DNA of 13,897 bases from an uncultured Bacteroidales bacterium (GCA_905236405.1 CAJOQB010000016.1:1-13897), one strand, 5' to 3'. Shown: positions 1 to 7,360, numbered from the stretch's first letter. The notes: a model not told the origin generated them from the letters alone. A program made the numbers and translations.

Positions 1-469
1 CTGCCACAGTCGACACAATAGCGTCCACCGAGTTACCAGGCATACGTTTGATATCCTCGTCCGAAAGGGTGGCACCTTCTGTGGTGGAGCCCTTCTCAAA
101 CAGAGGCGTCTTCTCTGTGGTCACCTCGACAGTTTTCAGGGTGGCAGCCGAGGAAGACATTTGGATGTCGATCACAGTAAAGCCTGTGGCTTTCACTTGA
201 ACACCTTGACGCACGTGCGTAGTGTAACCCACATACGAGGCCTCGATGTCATACTTTCCGATGTCGACAGACTTGATGGTGTAGATACCATCAAAGTCGG
301 TTTGCCCGAAGCCCTTCTGCTGGCCATCTTGTTTGATGATGACGTTGACAAAGGGTATGGGTTCACCGTTCTTAGCATCGGTAACGGTACCTTTGATGGT
401 ACCTTGTGCGAGAACCGCAACATGTGCTGCAAGCAGCAGTCCGATTGTTAATAGTACTTTTCTGAACAT
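1..469 (-). CDS. TonB-dependent receptor, N-terminal part (cut by window edge)
   Basis: The gene starts at ATG 467-469 on the minus strand and stays open to the left edge, giving 156 codons. Residues 1-22 form a signal peptide (MFRKVLLTIG, a hydrophobic core, then VLAQ). It is followed by a carboxypeptidase-regulatory-like beta-sandwich at about residues 23-105 (GTIKGTVTDAKNGEPIPFVN, then TDFDGIYTIKSV and YDIEASYVGYTT). Next comes a linker, KTVEVTTEKTPLFEK, and RMPGNSVDAIVSTVA, which is typical of the start of a TonB plug domain in Bacteroidota receptors. From family knowledge, such proteins are TonB-driven outer-membrane importers of large ligands, but the substrate cannot be read from this fragment. 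It lies 35 bp after the small membrane-protein gene on the same strand and may share its transcript. The plug and barrel lie outside the window, so a SusC-type role is not shown. Confidence 0.85.
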   Translation of the reverse strand, partial: MFRKVLLTIGLLLAAHVAVLAQGTIKGTVTDAKNGEPIPFVNVIIKQDGQQKGFGQTDFDGIYTIKSVDIGKYDIEASYVGYTTHVRQGVQVKATGFTVIDIQMSSSAATLKTVEVTTEKTPLFEKGSTTEGATLSDEDIKRMPGNSVDAIVSTVA

Positions 470-504
470 ACTCTTTATTTATTGAATTAATCTTATTTCA
501 TATA

Positions 505-954
505 CTATAGATAATTGTTCTGCATAATGGTCTGATAGACGATGGCTTTGCGAAGGTCGAACGGCTCATCCATCACAGCATTGACCGTCTCGGCAACAGG
601 TTCCTTGAAAGACATCCCTTGGGTGGCCTGCTGAGCGAAGACAGGACTTTGACGGAAAATGTTGTCAACGTTTTTCTTTCGCTTTTTTGACTCAACTTTC
701 ACCTCGGGTTCTATCGTCTCGTATGTGAAATACGGGGAGTCCTGTTCGACAGTATACTCTATGGGCTCCTCATCGTCCATCTGACTGAAGGTCTCCGATG
801 GCCTCGGCGTTGCAGCCTTTGCCATCGGATTCCCATTGCTTTCAGTACCGGGAGTCGCAAAACCGGACAACGACTTCTTTATCAGCTTGACGATAGTGCC
901 GCCAAAGATGCTGAATAGCAAGAATCCGATAAATATGATGTCGCCAGCGTCCAT
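505..954 (-). CDS. Small single-helix membrane protein next to secDF, unknown function
   Basis: This is a 149-residue protein ending in TAG. It opens with one hydrophobic segment at about residues 5-24 (DIIFIGFLLFSIFGGTIVKL) followed by a Lys-rich KLIKKS stretch, which suggests an N-terminal anchor with the rest in the cytoplasm. Residues 30-100 are polar, acidic and low in predicted structure (MDDEEPIEYTVEQ), then a basic ESKKRKK patch. The C-terminus is FDLRKAIVYQTIMQNNYL. From memory, similar Phe-Asp-Leu-Arg/Lys-Lys-Ala-x-Ile-Tyr endings occur on small Bacteroidales proteins, but I cannot name the family. It lies 50 bp after the secDF stop and 35 bp before the TonB receptor gene on the same strand, so all three may be co-transcribed. 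A link with SecDF or envelope export is only an inference from position. It could also be an independent membrane-anchored adaptor. Confidence 0.75.
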   Translation of the reverse strand: MDAGDIIFIGFLLFSIFGGTIVKLIKKSLSGFATPGTESNGNPMAKAATPRPSETFSQMDDEEPIEYTVEQDSPYFTYETIEPEVKVESKKRKKNVDNIFRQSPVFAQQATQGMSFKEPVAETVNAVMDEPFDLRKAIVYQTIMQNNYL

Positions 955-1004
955 TTTTTTCGACTCGTATTATACTATTGAATCAATTATATATTATATC
1001 ACAG

Positions 1005-1364
1005 TTATTTCTTGGCTTCGGCATCTTTTGCCTCGCGAGAAGAAATCTGGTAGACGATGGGGCCTGCCAGACACACCGACGAGAACATACCGCAAACGAC
1101 ACCAACCAACAGGGCGAAGAGAAATCCACGGATGGTTTCACCGCCGAAGATGAACATCATCAGCAGGGTGACAAACGTGGTGCCGCTGGTGTTGATGGTA
1201 CGAGCCAAGGTCTGGTTGATAGCAGCATTGACATGCGTCTTGATGTCGCGCTTGGGATAGAGTTTACGCTCCTCACGAACACGGTCGAAGATAACCACGG
1301 TGGCGTTAATCGAATAACCGATGACCGTCAACACAGCGGCAATGAACGACTGGTCGACCTCCAA
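1005..1364 (-). CDS. secDF: SecF C-terminal fragment downstream of the in-frame TAG
   Basis: These 119 codons continue the secDF frame after the TAG at 1374-1376 and would not normally be a separate gene. The coordinates begin at a TTG (1362-1364), the first possible restart codon; three sense codons (Pro-Phe-Asn) lie between it and the stop. The fragment carries the last part of SecF: LTVIGYSINATVVIFDRVRE, NQTLARTINTSGTTF, and membrane helices through FIFGG and LLVGVVCGMFSSVCLAGPIV. The Arg of the LxRT motif (R963 of the joined protein, E. coli SecF R247 by motif alignment) is present. The Asp of GYSxND (E. coli SecF D213) is Ala, codon GCC at 1302-1304. There is no obvious ribosome site, so independent translation is doubtful. 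The strong residual similarity suggests a recent stop, an error, or some readthrough. Confidence 0.85.
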   Translation of the reverse strand: MEVDQSFIAAVLTVIGYSINATVVIFDRVREERKLYPKRDIKTHVNAAINQTLARTINTSGTTFVTLLMMFIFGGETIRGFLFALLVGVVCGMFSSVCLAGPIVYQISSREAKDAEAKK

Positions 1365-1373
1365 ATTGAAGGG

Positions 1374-1376
1374 CTA
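1374..1376 (-). other. In-frame amber codon inside secDF
   Basis: The minus strand reads CTT CAT GGT TTG TAG CCC TTC AAT TTG GAG, translating as LHGL-stop-PFNLE. Frame and homology continue on both sides with no indel. TAG also ends the small membrane protein, folB and the lipoprotein gene in this window, so genetic-code reassignment is unlikely. The stop falls in the loop after the LAHD helix of SecF. Confidence 0.9.
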
Positions 1377-4088
1377 CAAACCATGAAGCAGGGCGAACAT
1401 ACCCATCACCAAGATGGTATCGTGAGCCAAAGCAGCCACAGAGCCGACACCGAAGCGCCAGTTGCGGAAACGAATCCAGATGTAGGCGAAGATGATGAGC
1501 AAGCCGCCCAACACAGCCAGGATGGAGGAACGTTTCAAGTCGTGAGCGATGGTGGCACCCACCTGCTCGCTCTGGATGATACCCAAAGGATTGTTCTCAG
1601 TCGATTCGAAATCGGCAATTGCGATATCGTCGGCAAAGAAGGTCTTCGTACCGTCATAAAGTTTGGTGAGAATTTCGTTCTTCACTTCCTCACCGTCTTC
1701 GTTGACTTTGTACTTGGTGGTAATCTTCAACTGATTGCTGGGGCCATAGGTCTTCACCTCGGGAGCTTCCTCAAACTGATCGGCCAAACTGTTACGGACA
1801 TCGTTGGCCGAAACATTCTGGTCGAAGCGAACCACATAGGTACGACCACCAGAGAAGTCGATACCATAGTTGAGATGGCGAATTGCGAGCGAGCCGAAGC
1901 AAACAACGACGGCACAGATAGCGATAATGTAGAAGGTTTTGCGTTTGCCAATCCAATCGACATTGGCGTTACGCATGAAGTTCTCGCTGAAGGGGAAGGA
2001 GAAGGACAACTTCTTGTTGTGCTTCAGCGCCCAATCGATGCAAAGACGGGTGATAAAGATAGAGGTGAAGAGCGATGTGACGATACCGATACACAGCGTC
2101 ACAGCGAATCCTTGCACAGGGCCCGAACCAAAGACAATGAGCACAAGACCCAGCAAGAAGGTGGTCACCTGACCGTCGATGATGGCCGAATAAGCATTCT
2201 TGAAACCATCTTCGACCGAGCTGGCCAAACTCTTGCCGGCACGGAGCTCTTCTTTGATACGCTCGTAGATAATCACATTACCGTCAACAGCCATTGCCAT
2301 TGTCAACACGATACCTGCGATACCAGGCATGGTGAGCACCGAACCAATCGATGCCAACACACCCATCAGCAAGAAGAGGTTGACGATAAGAGCGATGACC
2401 GACACCCAACCTGCACGGTTATAGAACACCACCATGTAGACGAGCACGATAATGAAAGCAAGGATGAAGGAGATGAGTCCCTTGTGGATGGATTCCTGAC
2501 CCAGCGAAGGTCCGACCACAGCCTCTTGCACGATGACGGCAGGAGCGGGGAGCTTACCGGATTTCAGGATGTTGGCGATGTCTTTGGCCTCTTCGAGAGT
2601 GAAATCACCAGTAATAGAGCTGCGTCCACCGGCAATCTCGGTATTGATGACAGGAGCCGAATAAACCAAATCGTCGAGAACGATGGCGACACAACGTCCC
2701 ACATTCTCACCGGTGATACGCTTCCATTCGCGAGCACCCTCGGTGTTCATGGTCATCGAAATCTCGTTGCCGCCTGCTTGGTCGAAGTCCTGACGGGCGT
2801 CGGTAATGGCATTACCGTCGAGCAGAGCCGAACCGTCGCGGGTGGTCACCTTGATGGCATAGAGGGCATAGAAGTCTTGTTTCTCGTTGACCGGTTTGGC
2901 TGCCCAGAGATAGCGGATACGACGGCTGTCATACACCTTGCGTTCAGCAGCTTTGGCCAGCATACGGTCGATAGCGTCGCGATCCTTGCCGGCAGCATAA
3001 CCCATCACGGGACCATAGATACGACCGCTCTCGTCGACATTCGGTTGGAAGATGCTCATCAGAGGATGTTCCTTGCGGAGGTTGTCGAGGTCAGCGGAGT
3101 TATTTGTATTACTATTATTATTCAACTGAGCCATGAGGCCAGTGTCTTGTTCGGTTTTGGGAGCCAAAGTGTCAGCAACAGCAGCCGAGTCAACATTGGC
3201 TTCGCTGGTGCCAGCCAAATAGCTGTCGACAGCATAGAGAGCGTTGATGGCGTTGACAGCATCGGTAACAGCCTCTTGGTTTGCCTCGGGGTTGCCGCCA
3301 CAGGTCGACCAGAATTCCAACTGGGCAGTACCTTGAAGGAGACGACGCACACGAGCAGGGTCTTTCACGCCAGGAAGTTCCACAAGGATACGCTCGCTGG
3401 CACGAAGCTGTTGGATGGTGGGTTGCGAGACGCCGAACTTGTCGATACGCTGACGCAGCACTTCGTAAGTACGGCTATAGGCAGCATCAGCCTCTTCCTT
3501 CACCACAGCGATCACCTTGTCGTTGTCGTCGCTGAGTTTGATTTTGTCACGCAGCTGCGTGCTGAAGTAGGAGGAGAGCTGCACGTTTTTGTCCAACGAG
3601 AGAATCGACTCGTAGAACAACGAGACGAAGTCGCGGTTGGTGGTGGTCTTCTGTTTAGCCAAAGCTTGTTCGATAGCTTGGTTGAACGTGGGGTCGTCGG
3701 TGTTGTTGGCCAAAGCACGAACCACATCGACCGTCGAGACCTCGAGCATAACGTTCATACCACCCTTCAGGTCGAGGCCAAGATTGATTTCACGTGCCTG
3801 ACATTGGCGGTAGGTATAGCCAAGCCAAGTCTTTTCAGTAGCCATGGAATCAAGATAATGCGATTCGTGGGCGGTGGCCAGCGAGTCAGCAATAATAGAA
3901 ACCATGCGAGAATCACCGCCGGCCAATGTTTTAGCCAGCTGCTGAGTAGCGTTGTCGTTTACGTACGCTTCCGCGTCCTGCTTTGCACGTTTCTCTACAC
4001 CTCTTGTCGCAAACGTAAACGACAATTGGAAAAGACAGACGAGCAAAAAGCAGACCGTCAAAAATTGAATAAGTCCTTTATTCTGCAT
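1374..4088 (-). CDS. secDF: Protein translocase SecDF, main part, ending at an in-frame TAG
   Basis: SecDF is an inner-membrane helper of the Sec translocon that uses the proton gradient to pull secreted proteins outward. This frame gives 904 residues. TM1 lies at about 6-26. The SecD P1 domain follows, with LGLDLKGG at 103-110, RQRIDKFGVSQPTI at 212-225 and LVELPGVKDPAR at 235-246. TM helices follow from about 536, with VDGNVIIYERIKEEL at 601-615, which includes the conserved SecD proton-path Asp (D602). The fused SecF half starts near 710, with LNYGIDFSGG at 739-748 and ALAHD at 886-890. An Asn-rich run (NNNSNTNN) lies near 323-330. The frame stops at TAG 1374-1376, yet the same frame continues with perfect SecF homology to a TAA at 1005-1007. 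With the stop read as a sense codon the protein would be 1027 residues, about the usual Bacteroidota SecDF length. This is therefore one interrupted gene, or one with a sequencing error, spanning 1005-4088. The start at 4088 sits 47 bp after a good promoter -7 box. Confidence 0.93.
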   Translation of the reverse strand: MQNKGLIQFLTVCFLLVCLFQLSFTFATRGVEKRAKQDAEAYVNDNATQQLAKTLAGGDSRMVSIIADSLATAHESHYLDSMATEKTWLGYTYRQCQAREINLGLDLKGGMNVMLEVSTVDVVRALANNTDDPTFNQAIEQALAKQKTTTNRDFVSLFYESILSLDKNVQLSSYFSTQLRDKIKLSDDNDKVIAVVKEEADAAYSRTYEVLRQRIDKFGVSQPTIQQLRASERILVELPGVKDPARVRRLLQGTAQLEFWSTCGGNPEANQEAVTDAVNAINALYAVDSYLAGTSEANVDSAAVADTLAPKTEQDTGLMAQLNNNSNTNNSADLDNLRKEHPLMSIFQPNVDESGRIYGPVMGYAAGKDRDAIDRMLAKAAERKVYDSRRIRYLWAAKPVNEKQDFYALYAIKVTTRDGSALLDGNAITDARQDFDQAGGNEISMTMNTEGAREWKRITGENVGRCVAIVLDDLVYSAPVINTEIAGGRSSITGDFTLEEAKDIANILKSGKLPAPAVIVQEAVVGPSLGQESIHKGLISFILAFIIVLVYMVVFYNRAGWVSVIALIVNLFLLMGVLASIGSVLTMPGIAGIVLTMAMAVDGNVIIYERIKEELRAGKSLASSVEDGFKNAYSAIIDGQVTTFLLGLVLIVFGSGPVQGFAVTLCIGIVTSLFTSIFITRLCIDWALKHNKKLSFSFPFSENFMRNANVDWIGKRKTFYIIAICAVVVCFGSLAIRHLNYGIDFSGGRTYVVRFDQNVSANDVRNSLADQFEEAPEVKTYGPSNQLKITTKYKVNEDGEEVKNEILTKLYDGTKTFFADDIAIADFESTENNPLGIIQSEQVGATIAHDLKRSSILAVLGGLLIIFAYIWIRFRNWRFGVGSVAALAHDTILVMGMFALLHGL

Positions 4089-4135
4089 ATCTTAAATTAT
4101 TATTAGTTTTATTCTTTTTATAGTATTTGAACATG

Positions 4136-4166
4136 CAAAGATACCAAAAAAAATGGATTCAACAAC
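4136..4166 (-). promoter_or_regulatory. Bacteroidota-type promoter for secDF
   Basis: On the minus strand TATCTTTG (4136-4143) matches the Bacteroides -7 consensus TAnnTTTG exactly. A partial -33 element, GTTG (4163-4166), lies 19 bp upstream, which is the usual spacing. The leader would be about 45 nt before the secDF ATG. Confidence 0.6.
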
Positions 4167-4168
4167 AG

Positions 4169-4198
4169 TTTTGCAAAAAAATCTATACTTTTGCAAAA
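4169..4198 (+). promoter_or_regulatory. radC promoter region with twin TTTTGCAAAA palindromes
   Basis: TACTTTTG at 4186-4193 is an exact -7 match (TAnnTTTG), 25 bp before the radC ATG. No TTTG is at the normal -33 distance; the nearest is at 4170-4173, too close. The 10-bp palindrome TTTTGCAAAA occurs at 4169-4178 and again at 4189-4198, exactly 20 bp apart, the second overlapping the -7 box. The pair could be an operator, but AT-rich chance is possible. Confidence 0.5.
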
Positions 4199-4218
4199 TA
4201 ATTACTCAGCATCATACC

Positions 4219-4935
4219 ATGAAAGAAAACATAAATTTCACGCTAAAGCATTGGGCTGATGAAGATAAGCCTCGCGAAAAAATGATTGCCAACGGCAAAA
4301 AAAGCCTCACTAACGCAGAACTCATCGCCATACTGCTCGGAAGCGGCCAACCAGGGCAAAACGTTGTCGAACTTGCCAAGAAAGTGCTGCAAGAAGCCAA
4401 CAACAACCTGACCGAGCTGGCTCATCTTGGAATCAACGACTTAACAAAGATTCATGGTATCGGAGAAGCCAAAGCCGTCAGCATCGTCTCCGCTATGGAA
4501 ATTGGCTACCGAATGTTGAACGAGCATGTTGATTCCAAAGAAATTATCATTCGCAGTAGTACCGACATTTTTCAATATCTCGGCCCTTCGCTCATCGACC
4601 TTCCGCATGAGGAGTTTTGGGCAATCTACATGAACGTCCGCAAACGAGTGGTCTTCAAACAAAGAATCTCTTCCGGCGGATTGACCGAAACGCCCGTCGA
4701 CATCCGTCTCATTTTCAGAACGGCACTCGAGAAGAATGCCGTTTCGATAGCCGTCGCTCACAATCATCCCACAGGAGTGTTCACCCCGAGCAGGAAAGAC
4801 AAAGACCTCACTCATGGCATACTGAAAGCAGGCGAGGTGCTACACATCCCTCTTGTCGACCATATCATCGTTGGAATCAACGAAAAAGGACGACCTGACT
4901 ACTACAGTTTTTTCGATTCGGGCACGCTCGTATGA
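4219..4935 (+). CDS. radC: RadC family JAB/JAMM-domain protein
   Basis: This 238-residue protein matches the usual RadC length (about 220-230). An N-terminal helix-hairpin-helix region at about 71-96 (LTKIHGIGEAKAVSIVSAMEI) is followed by the RadC/JAB domain with the metal site HNHPTG at 181-186, then S191 and D194, as in JAMM metalloproteases. FWAIYMNVRKRVVF and RISSGGLTETPVDIR are typical RadC stretches. The old DNA-repair assignment of RadC is not supported experimentally, so its biochemical role remains unclear. The ATG at 4219 is preferred over the in-frame ATG at 4153. The upstream one lies before the promoter -7 box at 4186-4193 and would add non-homologous residues, while MKENINFTLKHWADEDKPRE is the normal family start. 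The gene is divergent from secDF and convergent with folB. Confidence 0.93.
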   Translation: MKENINFTLKHWADEDKPREKMIANGKKSLTNAELIAILLGSGQPGQNVVELAKKVLQEANNNLTELAHLGINDLTKIHGIGEAKAVSIVSAMEIGYRMLNEHVDSKEIIIRSSTDIFQYLGPSLIDLPHEEFWAIYMNVRKRVVFKQRISSGGLTETPVDIRLIFRTALEKNAVSIAVAHNHPTGVFTPSRKDKDLTHGILKAGEVLHIPLVDHIIVGINEKGRPDYYSFFDSGTLV

Positions 4936-4965
4936 GACAAAAACAAGAACAAATTTCAAAATTGC

Positions 4966-5009
4966 AACTCCTACTTAACTCCTACCTAACTCCTACCTAA
5001 GTCTAACTT
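4966..5009 (+). repeat. Four tandem 11-bp repeats between radC and folB
   Basis: AACTCCTACTT (4966-4976), AACTCCTACCT (4977-4987) and AACTCCTACCT (4988-4998) are followed by a decayed copy, AAGTCTAACTT (4999-5009), and a further blurred TACTCTAACTC. The array sits in the 130-bp gap between convergent radC and folB. There is no clear hairpin there; a T8 run on the minus strand (5043-5050), 15 bp after the folB stop, is the only terminator-like signal. Confidence 0.85.
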
Positions 5010-5065
5010 TACTCTAACTCTAAACATCGCCAAACCTCGTGCAAAAAAAACGTCGGATATCTCCT

Positions 5066-5422
5066 CTACCGTCTCAACACCGACTCCACACTCACACAAT
5101 CCATCTGTCCACCAAGAGGAGGATTGAGCTTTGACACCTTGACCCGCACGGAGTTCACACCAGGGAAGTCGTGCAAGATGGCCTCCCCCACCCTTTGCAT
5201 CACATGCTCAAGCAGATGCGAAGGAATCATCATCTCGCGTTTCACCACTTGGTAGACATCTAAATAGCTGACAGTATCGTTGATATCGTCGCTTTGTTGG
5301 GCTTTGGTTGTGTCAACATCCATCGCGACATCGACACGGAAACGAGTGCCTATCTCACGCTCCTCTTCAAAACAGCCGTGATAGGCATAGAATTCCATCT
5401 TTTCGATACTAATAATACTCAT
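5066..5422 (-). CDS. folB: Dihydroneopterin aldolase
   Basis: FolB converts 7,8-dihydroneopterin to 6-hydroxymethyl-7,8-dihydropterin plus glycolaldehyde in cytoplasmic folate synthesis. The protein has 118 residues, a normal length. Family motifs run in order: FYAYHGCFEEEREIGTRF (11-28) with the pterin-contacting Glu, TVSYLDVY (50-57) with the conserved Tyr, LLEHVMQRV (70-78) with the pterin-binding Glu (E72), and VKVSKLNPPLGG (94-105) with the catalytic Lys (K98). All key residues are present. The gene lies about 100 bp after pheS on the same strand, but a hairpin between them suggests it is mostly transcribed separately or by readthrough. I found no clear promoter box of its own. Confidence 0.95.
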   Translation of the reverse strand: MSIISIEKMEFYAYHGCFEEEREIGTRFRVDVAMDVDTTKAQQSDDINDTVSYLDVYQVVKREMMIPSHLLEHVMQRVGEAILHDFPGVNSVRVKVSKLNPPLGGQMDCVSVESVLRR

Positions 5423-5449
5423 GCTTTCAAATTATTATCATGAAACAAA

Positions 5450-5473
5450 CGGGGAACTGCTTTCAGTTCCCCG
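5450..5473 (-). terminator. Hairpin terminator after pheS
   Basis: There is a perfect 10-bp stem, CGGGGAACTG / CAGTTCCCCG, with a 4-nt loop. On the minus strand it is followed by TTTGTTTC, an imperfect U-tract. It lies 52 bp beyond the pheS stop and 27 bp before the folB start, so it probably ends or weakens the cyclophilin-pheS transcript. Confidence 0.75.
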
Positions 5474-5525
5474 CATTCATTACTTTTTCTCTAAAAAACA
5501 CGACGCAACAATCTGCATCCATGAT

Positions 5526-6566
5526 TTATATGATACTTTCAAACTGTTTGAGGAAACGCAAATCGTTTTCGAAGTAGAGACGAAGGTCGCGAATCTGATA
5601 TTTCAGCATCGCCATTCGCTCCACACCCATTCCGAGGGCGAATCCGCTATACTGTTTGGAGTCGATACCGCAAGCCTCAAGCACGTTGGGGTCGACCATA
5701 CCACAACCCAAAATTTCGAGCCAACCCGTTCCCTTGCAGATATTGCATCCTTTTCCTCCACAGATGTTGCACGAGATGTCCATCTCGGCTGAAGGCTCGG
5801 TAAAGGGAAAATAGGAGGGGCGGAGTCGTATTTGTGTCTGTTCGCCAAACATTTCTTTGGCAAAATAGAGCAACGTCTGTTTGAGATCGGCAAAGGTCAC
5901 TTTCTTGTCGACATAAAGTGCCTCCACTTGGTGGAAAATGCAATGGGCGCGAGCCGAGATGGCTTCGTTACGAAACACACGACCCGGGGCAATGATACGG
6001 ATGGGAGGTTTGTTGTTCTCCATCACACGCACCTGAACCGACGATGTATGTGTACGCAACGCCACTTCCTGTTTCCCTTCCTCTTTCTCGACGAAGAAAG
6101 TGTCCTGCATATCACGAGCAGGATGGTCGGGCGGGAAGTTGAGTGCCGAGAAGAGATGCCAATCGTCTTCAATCTCAACCGATTCGGCAACGGTAAACCC
6201 AATACGGGAGAAAATCTCGCTAATCTCGTTCATCACTACCGAAAGCACATGCCGCGACCCCAATTCGGAGAAATCGGTAGGCATCGTCAAGTCGTGCAAA
6301 TGAGCACTTTCCTCTTTGCTCTCCACATAGTTCTTGAACTCCTCGATTTTCTGCTGAGCGGCGGTTTTGAGTTGGTTCAACGCCTGCCCAAGTTCTTTCT
6401 TTTGCTCGTTGGGAACCGTCTTGAATTGCTCGAAGAGCTGGTTCATCACACCATTCTTTCCCAGATACTTGATACGGAACTGCTCTACCTCGGCAGCAGT
6501 ATCCTTGAACTTTTCGATACGAGTTTCCTGAATCTCCTTGATATACTCTAAAATCTCTGCTTTCAT
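5526..6566 (-). CDS. pheS: Phenylalanine-tRNA ligase alpha subunit
   Basis: PheS is the catalytic subunit of the alpha2-beta2 enzyme that charges tRNA-Phe. The protein has 346 residues, the usual length. An N-terminal coiled coil (about 1-85) binds tRNA. The class II core follows, with motif 2 at GRVFRNEAISARAHCIFHQVE (195-215) and motif 3 at GFALGMGVERMAML (308-321), whose Ala310 belongs to the phenylalanine pocket. A four-cysteine insert (C266, C269, C274, C277; CNICGGKGCNIC) looks like a metal knuckle, as I recall for PheS of Bacteroidota and several other phyla. PheT is not adjacent, so the subunit genes are separated here. The gene begins 23 bp after the cyclophilin stop, implying co-transcription, and ends before a hairpin at 5450-5473. 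Confidence 0.97.
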   Translation of the reverse strand: MKAEILEYIKEIQETRIEKFKDTAAEVEQFRIKYLGKNGVMNQLFEQFKTVPNEQKKELGQALNQLKTAAQQKIEEFKNYVESKEESAHLHDLTMPTDFSELGSRHVLSVVMNEISEIFSRIGFTVAESVEIEDDWHLFSALNFPPDHPARDMQDTFFVEKEEGKQEVALRTHTSSVQVRVMENNKPPIRIIAPGRVFRNEAISARAHCIFHQVEALYVDKKVTFADLKQTLLYFAKEMFGEQTQIRLRPSYFPFTEPSAEMDISCNICGGKGCNICKGTGWLEILGCGMVDPNVLEACGIDSKQYSGFALGMGVERMAMLKYQIRDLRLYFENDLRFLKQFESII

Positions 6567-6589
6567 TGTTTTACATGAAATTTGAGTGA

Positions 6590-7360
6590 CTATTTTTCAA
6601 CGTCGACAGGCTTGTCCAAAGTCTTACGCACAAGACCCTTTCCTGGTGCATTTATGGTACCTTTTATCTTCATTTTCTTCTTTTCGAGAATGCTTATCCG
6701 CATAGTGACATTCTCCAATGGACGATCCATCGCACCGGTCTTCACGGCGGCAATCTTGTCAATCACCTCGATACCTTCCACCGTCTCGCCAAAGACAGTA
6801 TAGTCGCCATCGAGATGAGGGGTGCCACCAACGGTTTTGTAGACTTCTGCCTGTTCTTCGGTAATGTTCTTGCCGTATTGCTGACGGAACATATTGAGCA
6901 CTTGGTCGTTCCACACCTGACCTTGAACAAGATAGAATTGACAGGAGGAACTCTCCTTCTTGGGATTCACATTGTCGCCCATACGAGCGGCAGCCAAAGC
7001 ACCTTTCTTATGGAAAAGAGCCGGATTGAACTCGGCGGGGATGGTATAACCCAGATTGCCGTCACCCAGTTGAACGCCTGCAGGAGCATCCTTGGAATTG
7101 GGGTCGCCACCTTGAATCATAAAGTTGTTGATGACACGATGGAAAAGAAGACCATCATAGAACCCTTCACGAACCAATTTTACAAAATTGTCTCTGTGAA
7201 GAGGCGTCTCGTTGTAGAGTTTCACCACCATATTGCCATAATTCGTCTCAATAAGTACATAGGTATGGGTGGTGTCATCAATGTACTGAGAATAATTGGT
7301 TTGCGAGAAACCAAAAGCGACCGATAGCAAAAAAATCGCCAAAAACGAAAGTTTTTTCAT
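6590..7360 (-). CDS. Periplasmic cyclophilin-type peptidylprolyl isomerase
   Basis: The enzyme speeds cis-trans isomerisation of prolyl bonds during protein folding. The protein has 256 residues. Residues 1-20 are a signal peptide (MKKLSFLAIFLLSVAFGFSQ), placing it in the periplasm or envelope. The cyclophilin domain spans about 32-226. Active-site residues are present in FHRVINNFMIQGGDP (R75, F80, Q83), SSCQFYLVQG (Q141, F142) and PHLDGDYTVFG (H182 followed by Leu). A family-typical insert lies between the QFYLV strand and HLDG (about 147-178), and the C-terminal 30 residues are Lys-rich. No lipobox is visible, so it is probably soluble. It is the first gene of a probable unit with pheS (23-bp gap). 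Confidence 0.95.
   Translation of the reverse strand: MKKLSFLAIFLLSVAFGFSQTNYSQYIDDTTHTYVLIETNYGNMVVKLYNETPLHRDNFVKLVREGFYDGLLFHRVINNFMIQGGDPNSKDAPAGVQLGDGNLGYTIPAEFNPALFHKKGALAAARMGDNVNPKKESSSCQFYLVQGQVWNDQVLNMFRQQYGKNITEEQAEVYKTVGGTPHLDGDYTVFGETVEGIEVIDKIAAVKTGAMDRPLENVTMRISILEKKKMKIKGTINAPGKGLVRKTLDKPVDVEK

Noticed and set aside
1005..4088. Reassignment of TAG to a sense codon to explain the SecDF interruption
   Set aside because: TAG is the natural end of the small membrane protein, folB and the lipoprotein gene in the same window, each at a sensible C-terminus.
978..4106. A 1042-codon open frame on the plus strand opposite secDF
   Set aside because: It is longer than the real gene, but its translation is rich in His, Asp and Gln without domain pattern, while the minus strand has clear SecDF motifs. 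It is a codon-bias shadow.
4153..4218. An upstream in-frame ATG extending RadC by 22 residues
   Set aside because: It would start upstream of the TACTTTTG promoter box and adds residues with no RadC similarity.
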